DNA from: Bacilli bacterium
GTDB taxonomy: Bacteria > Bacillota_I > Bacilli_A > RF39 > UBA660
DNA: 64,000 nucleotides
Direction: 5' to 3'
NCBI GenBank assembly: GCA_017460175.1
Contig: JAFUBO010000006.1
Span: forward strand, 1 to 64,000
The stretch's first letter is position 1, and each line of letters starts with the position of its first letter. The position numbers and the translations under genes were made by a program. Under the pieces are notes generated by a model that was not told where the DNA came from, made no database searches, and saw only the letters and a program-made list of their open reading frames with translations. Below, one piece after another: positions 26,832-36,102 of the stretch.

Positions 26832-27818
26832 ATGAGTATAATTAGAGAAAGAAGAAAAATTAATAAAGCACTTAGAAAAAGTAAAATAATTTTTTTAATG
26901 GCTCATAAAAATCTAGATTTAGATGCCTTAGGCAGCTCAATAGGGATGCTTAAATTTTTAGAAAAAAGAAGAAAAAAAGTTTATTTTATAATAGATGATA
27001 GAAATCATGAACAAGGCGTTGAAAAAGTATTAAGAGAACTTGAAGGATGTCTACAAATAATAAGAAGTGAAAATATAGATGAATATCTACATCAAAAAGC
27101 AAATAAAAATCTACTTATTGTATTAGATACTAATAAACAAGAATTAGTACAAAGTGAAAAAATTCTAAAGAAAATAGAAAATAAACTAGTAATAGATCAC
27201 CATGATCTAGGTAAAACCACTATTAAAAATGCAACTATGATAATAGATAATAAAATATCTTCTACTTGCGAAATGATAACTAATTTAATAGAATATTATG
27301 ATATAGAAATTGATTCGTATTATGCAACAATTCTATTAGCTGGTATTACATTAGATACAAATAATTATACGTTGAATACAACAGCAGAAACATTCTACAC
27401 ATCATATTATTTAACATCATTAGGTGCTAGTGCTAGAAAAGTTCAATACTTATTAAAACAAGATATAAATGAATATGCAGAAAGACAAAAATTATTAACT
27501 TCAATAGAAACAATAAATGGAAAAATTGCTATCACAAAAGCGAGTCCATATACTCAATACAGAAGAGAAGATCTTGCTAAAGTTGCAGATACATTATTGT
27601 TCTTTAATAATATAGAAGCGTCTTTCGTAATAGGACATATTAATAAAGATACAATTGGTATAAGTGCTAGGAGCCTAGGTGCTTATGATATTGCTAAAAT
27701 ACTTTCTAAATTAGGAGGGGGAGGAGATGCTTATGGAGGAGCAGCTGCTTTCCAAAATACTACTATTAGTAATGTAGAAAAAGAATTGAAAACATTAATA
27801 AAAGAAGAAGGAGAATAA
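26832..27818 (+). CDS. DHH/DHHA1 phosphodiesterase in the gdpP position
   Basis: A 328-aa DHH phosphoesterase between rpsR and rplI, where Bacilli carry gdpP (c-di-AMP phosphodiesterase). It has motif DLDALGSS (about residue 30), LDTN, DHH in VIDHHDLG, and a C-terminal DHHA1 GGGGDAYGGAAAFQ. GdpP is about 650 aa with two TM helices, a PAS and a degenerate GGDEF domain; all of that is absent and the start (AGGAGG, ATG) is firm, so this is a soluble form. In the DHHA1 loop the common GGGGH reads GGGGD. Likely substrates are c-di-AMP, pApA or nano-RNA; position favours c-di-AMP, but this is inference. Confidence 0.75.
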   Translation: MSIIRERRKINKALRKSKIIFLMAHKNLDLDALGSSIGMLKFLEKRRKKVYFIIDDRNHEQGVEKVLRELEGCLQIIRSENIDEYLHQKANKNLLIVLDTNKQELVQSEKILKKIENKLVIDHHDLGKTTIKNATMIIDNKISSTCEMITNLIEYYDIEIDSYYATILLAGITLDTNNYTLNTTAETFYTSYYLTSLGASARKVQYLLKQDINEYAERQKLLTSIETINGKIAITKASPYTQYRREDLAKVADTLLFFNNIEASFVIGHINKDTIGISARSLGAYDIAKILSKLGGGGDAYGGAAAFQNTTISNVEKELKTLIKEEGE

Positions 27819-27819
27819 T

Positions 27820-28257
27820 ATGGAAGTTATTTTTATCAAAGATTTAAAAAATCAAGGTAAAAAGGGGCAAGTCAAAAATGTAAAAGATGGATATGCACAA
27901 AACTTTTTAATTAAAAATGGTTATGCAGTAATAAAAAATAAAGAAAATCTTGCTAAACTAAATCATGAAATTAAAAAGAAACAACAAGAAAATGAAGAAC
28001 ATAAAAAAATAGCTTTATCATTAAAAACAAAATTAGATAAAGAAATAATAGAATTTAAAGTAAAAACAGGAGTTGGAGATAAAGTCTTTGGAAGTATTAG
28101 TGTTAAACAAATAAAAGAAGAATTAGAAAAAAAAGGATATAAAATTGAAAAAAGTATGATTGAACATACTACTATAGCTACTTTAGGATTTCATAACGTA
28201 GATATTAATCTATATAATGACATAATAGCAACAATAAAAGTACACGTAATAAAATAG
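27820..28257 (+). CDS. rplI: 50S ribosomal protein L9
   Basis: The 145-aa protein has the L9 N-terminal signature VIFIKDLKNQGKKGQVKNVKDGYAQNFLI, the long connecting helix (about 40-75) and the C-terminal RNA-binding domain with GDKVFGSISVKQI. Starts 2 bp after the preceding stop. Confidence 0.95.
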   Translation: MEVIFIKDLKNQGKKGQVKNVKDGYAQNFLIKNGYAVIKNKENLAKLNHEIKKKQQENEEHKKIALSLKTKLDKEIIEFKVKTGVGDKVFGSISVKQIKEELEKKGYKIEKSMIEHTTIATLGFHNVDINLYNDIIATIKVHVIK

Positions 28258-28267
28258 AGGTGATAAT

Positions 28268-29629
28268 ATGCCAATTAGAACTTTACCAAATAACATAGAA
28301 GCAGAACAGTCAGTATTAGGAGCATGTTTTTTATCTAAATATGCACTAGAAAAAGCAATTGAAAACTTAACAGTTGACTCTTTTTATAATGAAAAAAATG
28401 GTAAGATATTTGAGGCAATGGCCAATTTAGCAGACAAAAAAACAGCTATTGATATCACAACAGTTACAAGTTATTTAAAAAACAATAATCAATTAAATGA
28501 AGTTGGTGGAGTAGAGTATTTAACAGAAATATTAAACTTTGTTCCTACTGCTAGTAATATAGATTACTATATTCAAAGTGTAGAAGAATCAGCATTATTA
28601 AGAGGTTTAATAACAACAGCTGAAGAAATAGCAGCAGAAGGATATAGAACAGATGAAACAGTAAATGAAATATTAGATAATTCAGAAAAGAAAATATTAA
28701 ATATTGTTAAAAATAGAAAATCAAGTGAATTTAGATCTATTAAAGATGTATTAGCAAAAGCTCATTCAGATTTAGAAAGACTAGCAGAACATAAAGGTGA
28801 AATTACAGGTTTAGCTACAGGTTGGTATGATTTTGATAGATTAACTACAGGATTACATCCAAACGAATTAATTATCATTGCCGCTCGTCCTGCTATGGGT
28901 AAAACGGCATTTGCACTTAATTTAGCTACTCATGTTGCCATGGAACAAGACAAATCAGTTGCTTTGTTTAACTTGGAAATGAGTGCTGAGCAATTAGCAA
29001 TGCGTATATTAGCATCTTTAGGTCAAATAGATGGCTTTAAGATAAGAACAGGAAATCTTTTAAATAATGATTGGAAGAGAATAAACGAAGCAATTTCACA
29101 ATTATCAAATAGTAATTTAGTAATAGATGACACTCCAGGTATTACAATAGGAGAAATTAGAGCTAAATGTAGAAGATTAGCTAGTAGCGAAAAAGGTCTA
29201 TCTTTAGTAGTAATTGACTATTTACAATTAATTTCAGGAGGAAGAAATTATGGTGCTAACCGTCAACAAGAAGTATCAGATATATCTCGTAGTTTAAAAA
29301 CACTAGCTATGGAATTAGGAGTACCAGTAATAGCATTATCTCAATTATCTCGTGGTGTAGAAGCACGTGAAGATAAACGTCCATTAATGAGTGATTTACG
29401 TGAATCAGGATCTATTGAACAAGATGCAGATATTGTAATGTTTTTATACAGAGATGATTACTATAAAAAAGAATTACGTACAGAAGATAACAATAGCATA
29501 AGTGAATTAATTATAGGAAAACACCGTAATGGTCCAACCGCAACACTAGAATTATTATTTAAGAAAAATACATCTACTTTTGTTAATTTAAGAAAAGATA
29601 AAAATATGGAGGGGAATACTAGTGAATAA
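28268..29629 (+). CDS. dnaB: Replicative DNA helicase DnaB
   Basis: Hexameric 5'-3' helicase (called DnaC in B. subtilis). The 453-aa protein has an N-terminal helical domain with PNNIEAEQSVLGACF, and a RecA-type motor domain with Walker A ARPAMGKTAFALN (about residue 207), Walker B VVIDYLQLI and the arginine-finger region RQQEVSDISRSLK. Length is standard. It follows rplI as in Bacillus. Its 3' end overlaps the GTG start of the next gene. Confidence 0.96.
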   Translation: MPIRTLPNNIEAEQSVLGACFLSKYALEKAIENLTVDSFYNEKNGKIFEAMANLADKKTAIDITTVTSYLKNNNQLNEVGGVEYLTEILNFVPTASNIDYYIQSVEESALLRGLITTAEEIAAEGYRTDETVNEILDNSEKKILNIVKNRKSSEFRSIKDVLAKAHSDLERLAEHKGEITGLATGWYDFDRLTTGLHPNELIIIAARPAMGKTAFALNLATHVAMEQDKSVALFNLEMSAEQLAMRILASLGQIDGFKIRTGNLLNNDWKRINEAISQLSNSNLVIDDTPGITIGEIRAKCRRLASSEKGLSLVVIDYLQLISGGRNYGANRQQEVSDISRSLKTLAMELGVPVIALSQLSRGVEAREDKRPLMSDLRESGSIEQDADIVMFLYRDDYYKKELRTEDNNSISELIIGKHRNGPTATLELLFKKNTSTFVNLRKDKNMEGNTSE

Positions 29630-31130
29630 AAAAACAAAATTACTAGTGATTTTAGTAATAATACTATCAACTGCTTTCACAACAGGATTTAAAACAATTT
29701 CAAGAAATCCTCAAACAGTGTATCGAGTATATTTAGAAGGAAAATCACTTGGAATCATAAAATCAAAAAAATCATTTGAAGAATACATAGATAAAAAACA
29801 AAATGAAATAAAAGAAAAATACCAAGTTAATAAAGTGTATACTCCAGCTGAATTAGATATTGTTAAAGAAATAACATTCGAAAGGAATATTAAAAGTAAT
29901 GAAGAAATTTATAATAAAATTAAAGATATTTCTTCATTTACAATTGACGGTTATGTAGTAAAAATAAAAGGTTTAGATACAAAAGATGAAACAACTGGAA
30001 AAACTAAAAAAGGGAAAATACAATATATTTATGTTTTAGATAAAAAAGTATTTACAGATTCTGTTTTAAAAACAGTAAAATCATTTATAAAAGAAGAAGA
30101 TTTTAATAATTATGCTAATAATACACAAAAAGAAATACAAGAAACAGGGACAATAATAGATAATATTTATATTAAAAACAAAATAACTATTAAAAAAGAT
30201 AAAATACCAATAGATAAACCAATATATACAACAGAAGAAGATTTAAGTAAGTATTTATTATTTGGAACTACAGAGGATCAATCAAAATATACAATTCAAG
30301 ATGGAGATACAATTAGTGAAGTAGCTTTTAATAACAAAGTATCAGTAGAAGAATTTTTAGTAGCAAATCCTTCTTTTAAAGATGAAAATAGTTTATTATC
30401 ACCAGGACAAATAGTTACAATAGGTATTTTAAAACCACAAATAAGTGTTGTTGAAGAAGATCATGTAGTAAAAGATGAAGAACAAAAATACACAACTAAA
30501 ACAGAAGAAGATCCAAACCAATATACTAACTATAGAGTAGTTAAACAAGCAGGAGAAAATGGACTTAATAGAGTAACTCAAAAAGTTCAAAAAATAAATG
30601 GAGAAACAACATCTGTAGTTGGTATACCTGCTGCTACAGAAGTGTTGAAAGTACCAGTAGAAGAAATAGTAGTAAAAGGTACAAAACAACAAGCAGATTA
30701 CTATAGTGGTGGAGGCTATGGAAATTTAATTATCACAAAAGGTATGTTTGGTTGGCCTGCATCATGTTCAACAGTTTCATCTGGATTTGGATGGCGTTGG
30801 GGAGTACTTCATGATGGTATGGATATAGCTGGATGTGGATACGGCTCAAACATCTTTGCCATAGAATCAGGAACAGTAACAGCTTCTGGTTATAGGTATG
30901 ATAATGGACAATATATCACAATAAGACATGATAATGGATATTACGCAATATATGCCCATTTATGTAATGGATGTAGATATAAAAATGTTGGTGACAGAGT
31001 ACAAAGAGGAGAAGTAATCGGAGGTATGGGACAAACCGGTTTCGCAACAGGAGTTCACTTACACTTAGGTATTTGGACAGGACCACCATATTATGGAGGA
31101 ACAGCTCTTAACCCAGCTGCATTCTACTAA
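29622..31130 (+). CDS. Secreted M23 peptidoglycan endopeptidase with LysM and G5 domains
   Basis: The 502-aa protein has an N-terminal signal or anchor helix (about 6-23), a long N-terminal region, a LysM domain (about 222-267, YTIQDGDTISEVAFNNKVSVEEFLVANP), a G5 domain (about 270-355) and a C-terminal M23 metallopeptidase. Zinc motif residues are intact: HDGMDIA (His, Asp) and HLHLG. It probably cleaves peptide cross-links in the wall. It starts with GTG, supported by GGAGGGG seven bases upstream and overlapping dnaB. In Bacillus this place holds the walRKHI genes; here the peptidase adjoins walJ instead. Confidence 0.88.
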   Translation: MNKKTKLLVILVIILSTAFTTGFKTISRNPQTVYRVYLEGKSLGIIKSKKSFEEYIDKKQNEIKEKYQVNKVYTPAELDIVKEITFERNIKSNEEIYNKIKDISSFTIDGYVVKIKGLDTKDETTGKTKKGKIQYIYVLDKKVFTDSVLKTVKSFIKEEDFNNYANNTQKEIQETGTIIDNIYIKNKITIKKDKIPIDKPIYTTEEDLSKYLLFGTTEDQSKYTIQDGDTISEVAFNNKVSVEEFLVANPSFKDENSLLSPGQIVTIGILKPQISVVEEDHVVKDEEQKYTTKTEEDPNQYTNYRVVKQAGENGLNRVTQKVQKINGETTSVVGIPAATEVLKVPVEEIVVKGTKQQADYYSGGGYGNLIITKGMFGWPASCSTVSSGFGWRWGVLHDGMDIAGCGYGSNIFAIESGTVTASGYRYDNGQYITIRHDNGYYAIYAHLCNGCRYKNVGDRVQRGEVIGGMGQTGFATGVHLHLGIWTGPPYYGGTALNPAAFY

Positions 31131-31885
31131 TGAAGATAAAAACATTATCAAGTGGTTCAAAAGGAAATTGTTCAATTGTGTTATGTAATGATACAAATTT
31201 AATAATAGATATGGGAATTTCCTACTTGACTTTAAAAAGAAGTTTAGAAGAAAATTCCCTTTCTTTTTTAGATTTTCAAGGAATATTAATAACACATTGT
31301 CATAAGGACCATACAAGTGGATTATCCACTTTAATAAAAAAAACTAAATTAAATGTCTATATACCGCAAGAAATGTATAACAGTTTAAAAGAATACGTCC
31401 CAAAAGATAGATGTATATTTATAGAAGATAAGTTTAATATCAATGATGTATTTATAGAATTAATACATACATCACATGATGCTCCATCATCTGTAGGATA
31501 CATTATAGAATACAAAAATAGGAATCTAGTATATGTAACTGATACAGGATACATTAATAGAAAATATTTAAATAAGATGGTAAATAAAAATCTTTATTTA
31601 ATAGAAAGCAACCATGATGAAGTAATGTTAATGGATGGCCCTTATCCAAGATTTTTAAAAGAAAGAGTAATCTCTGATACAGGCCATTTATCCAACACAA
31701 CAACATCTAAATACTTAAAAAAAATAATAGGTAATAATACAAAGACTATTATTTTAGCGCATTTAAGTGAAAAAAATAATACAGAAGAAAAAGCCTTAGA
31801 AGCAATTCATAATGAAGGTATAGATAAAAATATAAAAGTGCTAATCGCAAGGCAGTATGAAGAAAGTGAAATGATAGAAGTATGA
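31130..31885 (+). CDS. walJ: MBL-fold hydrolase WalJ (YycJ)
   Basis: The 251-aa metallo-beta-lactamase-fold protein has SGSKGNC near the start, the metal motif THCHKDH (H-x-H-x-D-H, residues about 54-60), a later His in SHDAPSSVGY, DTG in YVTDTGY and a C-terminal LAHLSEKNN. YycJ/WalJ is a 5'-exonuclease-like protein linked to cell division and mismatch-repair coordination. It overlaps the M23 gene by 1 bp and rlmH by 4 bp. The WalR/WalK two-component genes that normally precede it are not here, nor is htrA after it. Confidence 0.9.
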   Translation: MKIKTLSSGSKGNCSIVLCNDTNLIIDMGISYLTLKRSLEENSLSFLDFQGILITHCHKDHTSGLSTLIKKTKLNVYIPQEMYNSLKEYVPKDRCIFIEDKFNINDVFIELIHTSHDAPSSVGYIIEYKNRNLVYVTDTGYINRKYLNKMVNKNLYLIESNHDEVMLMDGPYPRFLKERVISDTGHLSNTTTSKYLKKIIGNNTKTIILAHLSEKNNTEEKALEAIHNEGIDKNIKVLIARQYEESEMIEV

Positions 31886-32337
31886 TAAAAATAATAACAG
31901 TAGGATCTATTAAAGAAAAATATTTAAAAGATGCCATTGAAGAGTATAAAAAAAGATTATCAAAGTATACTAATATAGAAATAATAGAAGTAAAAGATGA
32001 AGGATTAGTAGAACCACAAAAAGCAATTAAATTGGAAGAAGAAAAAATATTAAAACACGTAAGCGAAAAAGATTATATAATTACTTTAGAAATAGAGGGA
32101 AAACAGTTTTCATCAGAAGAATTTGCTTATAAATTAGATAGAATACAATTAGAATCTAGTAATATAACCTTTATAATAGGTGGAAGTTATGGATTATCTG
32201 AAAATATAAAAAATAAAAGCAAACTACATCTATCATTTTCAAAAATGACTTTTCCTCATCAATTATTTAGAGTACTCTTATTAGAACAAATATATCGTGC
32301 TTATAAAATTAATAACAATGAAAGTTATCATAAGTAG
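31882..32337 (+). CDS. rlmH: 23S rRNA pseudouridine-1915 N3-methyltransferase RlmH
   Basis: SPOUT methyltransferase of 23S helix 69. The 151-aa protein starts MIKIITVGSIKEKYLKDAI, has the SAM-binding knot FIIGGSYGLSE and the C-terminal FPHQLFRVLLLEQIYRAYKI with the conserved YR. Length is slightly below the usual 155-160. ATGA overlap with walJ. Confidence 0.95.
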   Translation: MIKIITVGSIKEKYLKDAIEEYKKRLSKYTNIEIIEVKDEGLVEPQKAIKLEEEKILKHVSEKDYIITLEIEGKQFSSEEFAYKLDRIQLESSNITFIIGGSYGLSENIKNKSKLHLSFSKMTFPHQLFRVLLLEQIYRAYKINNNESYHK

Positions 32338-32345
32338 GTGATAAA

Positions 32346-33008
32346 ATGATAGGTAATAAATGGGATAAAGTATTAAGTGAAGAATTCAAAAAAGAATACT
32401 TTACTAATCTTATGAATTTTGTAAAAAATGAATATAAAACAAAAACAATATATCCAAAACAAAATGAAGTATTTAATGCCTTCAGATATACAGATTTTGA
32501 TAATGTAAAAGTAATTATACTAGGACAAGATCCATATCATGGACCTAATCAAGCAGAAGGACTTTCATTTTCAGTAAGTAATGAAGTATTAAAACCACCT
32601 TCTTTAAAAAACATTTTTAAGGAACTAGAAAGTGATTTAGGAATACATTTTCCAGAAGCAAACTCACTTAAAGCATGGGCTAAACAAGGAGTTTTACTTC
32701 TTAATGCTGTACTTACAGTAGAAGAACATAAACCAACATCTCATAAAGATAAAGGATGGGAGACATTTACTGATAATGTTATAAAAATATTAAATGAAAG
32801 AAATACTCCTACAGTATTCATATTATGGGGAGCATATGCGAGAGAAAAGAAATGCTTAATTACAAACCCAAAACATTTGATAATAGAATCAGCACATCCA
32901 TCTCCATTTTCCGCAAGAAATGGATTCTTTGGAAGTAAGCCATTTTCAAAAACAAATGAATTTTTAAAAAAGAATAATATAAAAGAAATTGATTGGAGAA
33001 TAGAATGA
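32346..33008 (+). CDS. ung: Uracil-DNA glycosylase (family 1)
   Basis: Removes uracil from DNA. The 220-aa protein has motif A GQDPYHGPNQAEGLSFS (catalytic Asp in QDPYH, near residue 64), the uracil-contacting region WAKQGVLLLN, and motif B HPSPFSARNGFFG. Length is normal. Ends in TGA that overlaps the next ATG (ATGA), showing TGA is a stop in this genome. Confidence 0.95.
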   Translation: MIGNKWDKVLSEEFKKEYFTNLMNFVKNEYKTKTIYPKQNEVFNAFRYTDFDNVKVIILGQDPYHGPNQAEGLSFSVSNEVLKPPSLKNIFKELESDLGIHFPEANSLKAWAKQGVLLLNAVLTVEEHKPTSHKDKGWETFTDNVIKILNERNTPTVFILWGAYAREKKCLITNPKHLIIESAHPSPFSARNGFFGSKPFSKTNEFLKKNNIKEIDWRIE

Positions 33009-33751
33009 AAAGGATTTTAGAAAAATTTTCAAATTATTATATTATATTTTGTATATATGCATTGATAGGTTGGTTATATGAAGTATTATTAATGTGGTTT
33101 GTCTTTGAACCACATAAATTTGTAAATAGAGGAGTGCTTTTTGGACCATTTCTTCCTATATATGGCTTTGGAGTATTGATACTGATATTATGTTTAAATA
33201 AATTTATGAAAAAACATCATACATTGGAAAACCCAATATATTTAATAACCTCAGTAATAACTTTAACCTCATTTATATATATAACTATAATAGAATATAC
33301 TACTCCAAAGATATATCATGTTACTTATTTGTTTAATAATTATGGAATTAAAATAATATTAACTAATATAATAGTAATCATTACAGTTTTTTTACTTACT
33401 AAAATAAATAAAAAAATAAAAAATGTAGATGTAACAATAATATTAGTTTTTTTATCTATTTGGATAATAACAACTCTACTCGAATATGTATCTCACTTTG
33501 TAATAGATAAATATTTTCATAAAATACTATGGGATTATTCAAAAGACTTCTTAAATATAAATACAAGAGTTAATTGGGATGCTTCAAGAAATTTTGCAAT
33601 AGGAGGTACAATAGCTTTATATTTAATTCAACCATTAGTTAATAAAATTTTAAATAAAATAAAACCTACAAGAAAAAAAATAATAGCTTTAGTAATATTA
33701 TTATTAATGATTCTAGATTATTTATTTCATACAGTACTACATTTTTTCTAA
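33005..33751 (+). CDS. Putative ABC transporter permease, CmpB/DUF1113 family
   Basis: The 248-aa membrane protein has about six hydrophobic segments and the family motifs WLYEV, the FVNRGVLFGPFLPIYGFG stretch near residue 42, and LWDYSKDFLNINTRVNWDAS. PF06541 members are annotated as transporter permeases without experimental proof. No ATPase partner is adjacent. Start at 33005 is supported by GGAG six bases upstream and by the ATGA overlap with ung. Confidence 0.75.
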   Translation: MKRILEKFSNYYIIFCIYALIGWLYEVLLMWFVFEPHKFVNRGVLFGPFLPIYGFGVLILILCLNKFMKKHHTLENPIYLITSVITLTSFIYITIIEYTTPKIYHVTYLFNNYGIKIILTNIIVIITVFLLTKINKKIKNVDVTIILVFLSIWIITTLLEYVSHFVIDKYFHKILWDYSKDFLNINTRVNWDASRNFAIGGTIALYLIQPLVNKILNKIKPTRKKIIALVILLLMILDYLFHTVLHFF

Positions 33752-33756
33752 TAAAA

Positions 33757-33795
33757 AAATATCCACAAAAACTGTGGATATTTTGTTTTGTTAGA
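33757..33795. terminator. Bidirectional terminator
   Basis: AATATCCACA pairs with TGTGGATATT, with T-rich tails on both sides, between convergent genes. Confidence 0.85.
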
Positions 33796-34696
33796 AACTA
33801 TGGCCTCCTCCACCACCGGAGAATCCGCCACCGCCTCCTCCTCCGCCACCAGAAGATCCGCCACCACTTCCTCCACTAGACTGAGGACTATATACACGAT
33901 GGCTTCCTGTTTTAATTGCGGAAGATTCGCCAATTTCAAATTCTATATCACAATTCTTAACAATTGATTTAAGACTTGCTTTTACGATTCTAGATTTACT
34001 TAAAATAAATATAAAACTAAAAAATAATGCTAGAGTTAAAGATATAAATAAGTTACTAGTATAACGCATAGGTTCTGCAATTTTCCCGCCATTAAGAATG
34101 GTAAATACTTGCTTATATGCAACAGATGCACAACCATAATAATCTTGTCGTGATGCATATTTATAAACGTTATCTGTAATAGAATAAGCTTTACTATCAG
34201 TGATAAGTCTGTAGTTTGCACCATTTGAAACTATATATATTTTTCTATTACTCATATCAATAATAAATATAGTTCCACTTTGATTATTAAAGTTAGATTG
34301 ATAATAATTAGCAGCAAAAACATTTACAGAAGAAGAATTATTATCAGTAGATACAAATCCTATATGACCATAAGTAGTTAAAGGTTTCATCTCTTCAAAC
34401 AACTTTTCTTTTTCTTCAAGTGATAATAAATTAGCTTTATCATCTATAAATGCAGTGTAATTAGTTTCTTCATTAATATATTTATACTCTTTATATAATG
34501 TTTCATCTTGATTATCTATAGAAGAATCATTAATCTCATTATTATAATTTTGTGTTTCATTTACTTCTTGATTAGTATTTTCGTTTTCATTTACTTGTTG
34601 TTCAGTAATTACATCAGTGAAATCAACTGCATAAGCATTTTTAATATTAAATGTAAATATAGTTAAAATGATTAAAAAGATAATCTTCTTATTCAT
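33791..34696 (-). CDS. Secreted TPM-domain protein with Gly-rich tail
   Basis: The 301-aa protein has a signal peptide (KIIFLIILTIFTFNIKNAYA), an Asn/Glu-rich spacer, a TPM domain (about 80-190, with YTAFIDDKANLLS and GTIFIIDMSNRKIYIVSNG), one TM helix (about 215-235) and a tail of about 30 residues that is mostly Gly with Ser, ending GGHSF. TPM proteins (YgcG, TLP18.3) are membrane-associated and occur with LemA-type or zinc-ribbon proteins; function is unclear. Start at 34696 follows GAGGAGGTGAT; an upstream ATG lies within that site. It overlaps the upstream gene by 8 bp. Confidence 0.8.
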   Translation of the reverse strand: MNKKIIFLIILTIFTFNIKNAYAVDFTDVITEQQVNENENTNQEVNETQNYNNEINDSSIDNQDETLYKEYKYINEETNYTAFIDDKANLLSLEEKEKLFEEMKPLTTYGHIGFVSTDNNSSSVNVFAANYYQSNFNNQSGTIFIIDMSNRKIYIVSNGANYRLITDSKAYSITDNVYKYASRQDYYGCASVAYKQVFTILNGGKIAEPMRYTSNLFISLTLALFFSFIFILSKSRIVKASLKSIVKNCDIEFEIGESSAIKTGSHRVYSPQSSGGSGGGSSGGGGGGGGGFSGGGGGHSF

Positions 34697-36089
34697 TTTC
34701 ATCACCTCCTCTTTTTTCAAGTTGAGGTATTGGTCTTGATACTAAAACATTGTGAATTTTAACTAAATCATAGAAAGACCATATAACTAATATTAATCCA
34801 ATAATTGATGCTCCATAATAGAATGAATCTTGTACAGGATTTATAATTAATACAAATAATGGAATCAACATTGAAATTAAATATTTTACCCAATATTTAG
34901 CTTTTACCTTATATTTTTTAATTTTTTTAGGTTTTATTATTTTACCATTTTCAGTTACCTCAACTGATTTAGAAGATATTCCTTTATCACTATACCTTCC
35001 ATATCTATCATTACATTTTGATATCTGTACAGCACATATTATCCATGCTGTTATTGACATTAACATTGTAAATACACATATTATTTGAGGTAAAATAACA
35101 GGGAATAAATTTATAAATAAAAATATTGGTACAGTAATTATTAATGAGAAAAGAATATATTTAAAAAATGAAATAGGTATATCAGCAGCAACAGCACCAG
35201 TTTGACCATTGATAACAGCATAATGAAGATGTTCATTATCTTTATCCTTTATAGCTAAGAAATATAAAGGAAACAAACCAACTTTTTTCTCAGTAATATT
35301 AAAATATACTTTAGGAGTAACACAACCATATTTAGAAAAAATACGATCTTTCTTTAAAAATCTTGAAGAATCATTAACACCTACATTAACCGCATCATCA
35401 TAATATGTATCTGCATCAACATCTTTACTATCTGCATAAAATCCAGGTAAATAATTAGGATTAAACTCTTCTGCCTCTTTAGCGTTAAAAGGTATTGATT
35501 GACTATATTCATCATAAAACTTAGATAATAAATCAAATGAAATACCACCATAAGTAGCGTTTACCATAGCATGAATATCATAGTCATCATAATAAACATA
35601 ATCCCCAGAACGATGACTATATTTTTTTCCTTTATTAATAGAATCTCCATGATGTTCTAGTTTATATAGACCATAAGGCATATAAATACCCCTAAATTTT
35701 TTAACAATCATATCAGATTTCATATAACCAGGAGCAAATAAGAAACTAGATATTTTTTTCTTATAATTATTTATACATTCTTCTTGATTTTTAGAAAATG
35801 GAATAATAACATCAGGTGCTGTTTCTTTTATCATTTTATCTTCAATCATATTTTGAGAACCACAATAACTACAGAATGTAATAGCAGTTTCATCAAAAGT
35901 CATTAAAGTAGCACCACATTGAGTACAACTATAGCAATACCCTTTTAATAAATTCTCTTTCTTTTTAGAAACTTTAACTTTTGTTTTTAATTCTTTAGGA
36001 TTAAAATCAGATCCACAATAATCACAATGTACTAATTTTGATTTAGCATTATACTTAAATTCTGCTCCACAATGAGGACATTTTATCAT
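34689..36089 (-). CDS. Double zinc-ribbon membrane protein
   Basis: The 466-aa protein begins with two zinc ribbons (CPHCG...CDYCG at about 4-27; CTQCG...CSYCG at about 55-78), then a soluble region of about 200 aa that is Tyr- and Asp-rich, and four hydrophobic segments in two pairs (about 315-365 and 405-450). It resembles uncharacterised TFIIB-type zinc-ribbon membrane proteins found with TPM genes. The overlap with the TPM gene suggests the two act together. Function unknown. Confidence 0.6.
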   Translation of the reverse strand: MIKCPHCGAEFKYNAKSKLVHCDYCGSDFNPKELKTKVKVSKKKENLLKGYCYSCTQCGATLMTFDETAITFCSYCGSQNMIEDKMIKETAPDVIIPFSKNQEECINNYKKKISSFLFAPGYMKSDMIVKKFRGIYMPYGLYKLEHHGDSINKGKKYSHRSGDYVYYDDYDIHAMVNATYGGISFDLLSKFYDEYSQSIPFNAKEAEEFNPNYLPGFYADSKDVDADTYYDDAVNVGVNDSSRFLKKDRIFSKYGCVTPKVYFNITEKKVGLFPLYFLAIKDKDNEHLHYAVINGQTGAVAADIPISFFKYILFSLIITVPIFLFINLFPVILPQIICVFTMLMSITAWIICAVQISKCNDRYGRYSDKGISSKSVEVTENGKIIKPKKIKKYKVKAKYWVKYLISMLIPLFVLIINPVQDSFYYGASIIGLILVIWSFYDLVKIHNVLVSRPIPQLEKRGGDENE

Positions 36090-36102
36090 GTTAATACTCC
36101 TT

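Noticed and set aside
32346-33008. Possible mycoplasma-type code (TGA = Trp) because of the AT-richness
   Set aside because: ung and walJ end at TGA in overlap with the next start, and Trp residues are encoded by TGG throughout.
33748-33939. Plus- or minus-strand ORFs opposite the Gly-rich tail of the TPM gene
   Set aside because: The repetitive GGN codons create open frames in other registers; the TPM reading frame has signal peptide and domain support.
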